Shown: piece after piece, positions 4,808 to 5,534 of the stretch
How positions within the stretch are numbered: position 1 is the first letter of the stretch
How the letters are laid out: every line of letters starts with the position of its first letter
Notes under the pieces: generated by a model
The model's database searches: none
Told to the model about the DNA's origin: nothing
Seen by the model: the letters and a program-made list of their open reading frames with translations, nothing else
Made by a program: the position numbers and the translations under genes
Source of the DNA: Clostridia bacterium
GTDB taxonomy: Bacteria > Bacillota_A > Clostridia > Oscillospirales > Acutalibacteraceae
Length of the DNA: 5,534 nt
Assembly: GCA_017547865.1 (NCBI GenBank)
Contig: JAFYOA010000019.1
Span: 1-5,534, forward strand
Direction: 5' to 3'

Positions 4808-5534
4808 TGGGCAGCGTTCCTCCAATGATGGCCGGGTTGCTCTCGTGCAGAACGGTCAGATTTTCTTCCATAATGGCCTGCATTTCGGCGCCGGTGATGA
4901 GCACGATGTTGCAGTTGGGAATGGCGGCAGCTGCCACGGGAGCAGCGGGAACGATCTCATACTTGGCAATGGCCTCGGCAGCGGCGGCATCGTTGTTTAC
5001 AAATTCAACGGAGGCAGCATACTCGGCCAGGAAGTCGGCAATCACATCGGGGTTGGCCTCGGCAAAGTCCTTGCGGGCAATCACGCAGCCCATGGCCAGG
5101 TCAGCGTTGCTTACCTTGCCCCATTCTTCGGTCATATCAAGGGCAATGGAGAAGCCGATGTCCTTCTTCAGCAGGGCGGTCACGTTGGGTTCGGGCAGCA
5201 GAACGATCTCGGCGGTACCGGCAGCGGCCTGGGCGATCACTTCGGTGTGCTCTGCCAGGAAGTTGATGGTCACATCGGTGGTGGGATCGATGCCGTTTTC
5301 GCTGAGAACCTTATTGAGGACGAATTCGGGGGTAGCACCCTGGCCGGCAGAGTAAATGGTCTTGCCGCGCAGGTCTTCAATGGAATCGATCTCGGTGTTG
5401 GAGAGAATGTACAGAACACCCAGGGTGTTGACACCCAGCACCTGCACGTTGCCGCTGGTCTTGTTGTACAGGGTAGAGGAGACGTTCACCGGAACAGCGG
5501 CGATATCGGCGCTGCCGCTGGAAATGGCGGCGAC
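4779..5534 (-). CDS. ABC-transporter substrate-binding protein, SsuA/NMT1-like (5' end outside window)
   Basis: The frame is open to the right edge and ends at TAA (4781-4779), giving 251 visible residues; a GTG at 5489 is internal and not the start. The first visible residues (SSGSADIAAVPVNVSSTLYN) are the typical hinge and ligand-pocket region of periplasmic-binding-protein type 2 fold, followed by VLGVNTLGVLYIL, DLRGKTIYSAGQGATPEF, a LLPEP turn, DMTEEWGK, AIPNCNIVLITGAEM and a closing DFYYIAE. This pattern matches a clostridial family related to SsuA/NMT1 nitrate-sulfonate-taurine-type binding proteins of about 330 residues, so roughly 80 residues, including the expected lipoprotein signal peptide, lie outside. 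The protein should capture a small solute at the outer face of the membrane and pass it to the permease-ATPase encoded directly downstream. Long alanine-rich stretches (NNDAAAAEAIAKYEIVPAAP) mark the second lobe. The family's ligand is not established to my knowledge; calling it a sulfonate or thiamine-precursor binder would be a guess. Confidence 0.9.
   Translation of the reverse strand, partial: VAAISSGSADIAAVPVNVSSTLYNKTSGNVQVLGVNTLGVLYILSNTEIDSIEDLRGKTIYSAGQGATPEFVLNKVLSENGIDPTTDVTINFLAEHTEVIAQAAAGTAEIVLLPEPNVTALLKKDIGFSIALDMTEEWGKVSNADLAMGCVIARKDFAEANPDVIADFLAEYAASVEFVNNDAAAAEAIAKYEIVPAAPVAAAAIPNCNIVLITGAEMQAIMEENLTVLHESNPAIIGGTLPSEDFYYIAE
4817..4823 (-). promoter_or_regulatory. Shine-Dalgarno for the permease-ATPase gene, inside the binding-protein gene
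   Basis: On the minus strand GGAGGAA lies nine bases before GTG 4807-4805. It is the only good ribosome-binding sequence near the 5' end of the fusion gene and favours GTG 4807 over TTG 4825 or TTG 4789. Confidence 0.65.

Noticed and set aside
4825..5355. 176-codon plus-strand frame opposite the substrate-binding protein
   Set aside because: Ser/Ala/Thr-rich antisense shadow of the binding-protein gene; no ribosome-binding sequence and it would start in the overlap of the minus-strand genes.

Overview
The window looks like a chromosomal segment from a gut-type Firmicute of class Clostridia, most likely near Faecalibacterium, Gemmiger or Subdoligranulum. This rests on moderately high GC, Shine-Dalgarno-led genes in tight operons, an NMT1/SsuA-type substrate-binding protein of a kind common in Clostridia, and a heparinase II/III-family lyase. 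The taxon is an inference, not a measurement.

Two operons converge. The plus-strand operon (1-3092) enters from the left edge. It holds the C-terminal ~575 residues of a heparinase II/III-like polysaccharide lyase (1-1728), a hydroxypyruvate-isomerase-like TIM-barrel enzyme (1736-2494), and a two-helix membrane protein of unknown role with a possible PH-like C-terminal domain (2511-3092). Gaps are 7 and 16 bases, each with its own Shine-Dalgarno sequence. The first two proteins suggest breakdown of a uronic-acid-containing polysaccharide followed by isomerisation of a sugar or sugar-acid product. The operon ends at a strong intrinsic terminator (3139-3189) whose hairpin is capped by a second stem with a GAAA tetraloop.

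The minus-strand operon enters from the right edge. It holds a partial ABC-transporter substrate-binding protein (4779 to beyond 5534) followed, with a short overlap, by one polypeptide that fuses an SsuC/TauC-like permease to a compact ABC ATPase (3422-4807). The pair could form most or all of an importer for a small organic solute, with the fused subunit presumably working as a homodimer. The substrate cannot be read from the sequence.

Between the operons (3093-3421) lie a small hairpin just after the plus operon, the intrinsic terminator, a short ORF with a convincing lipoprotein signal peptide (ending at 3391) whose start is buried in the terminator hairpin, and a bidirectional terminator (3391-3427) serving the converging genes. 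The lipoprotein ORF may be a real small gene or the 5' remnant of a longer one.

I see no tRNA, rRNA, CRISPR array, insertion sequence or attachment site. Nothing here is clearly a new system. The least ordinary items are the one-chain permease-ATPase and the lipoprotein start embedded in a terminator.
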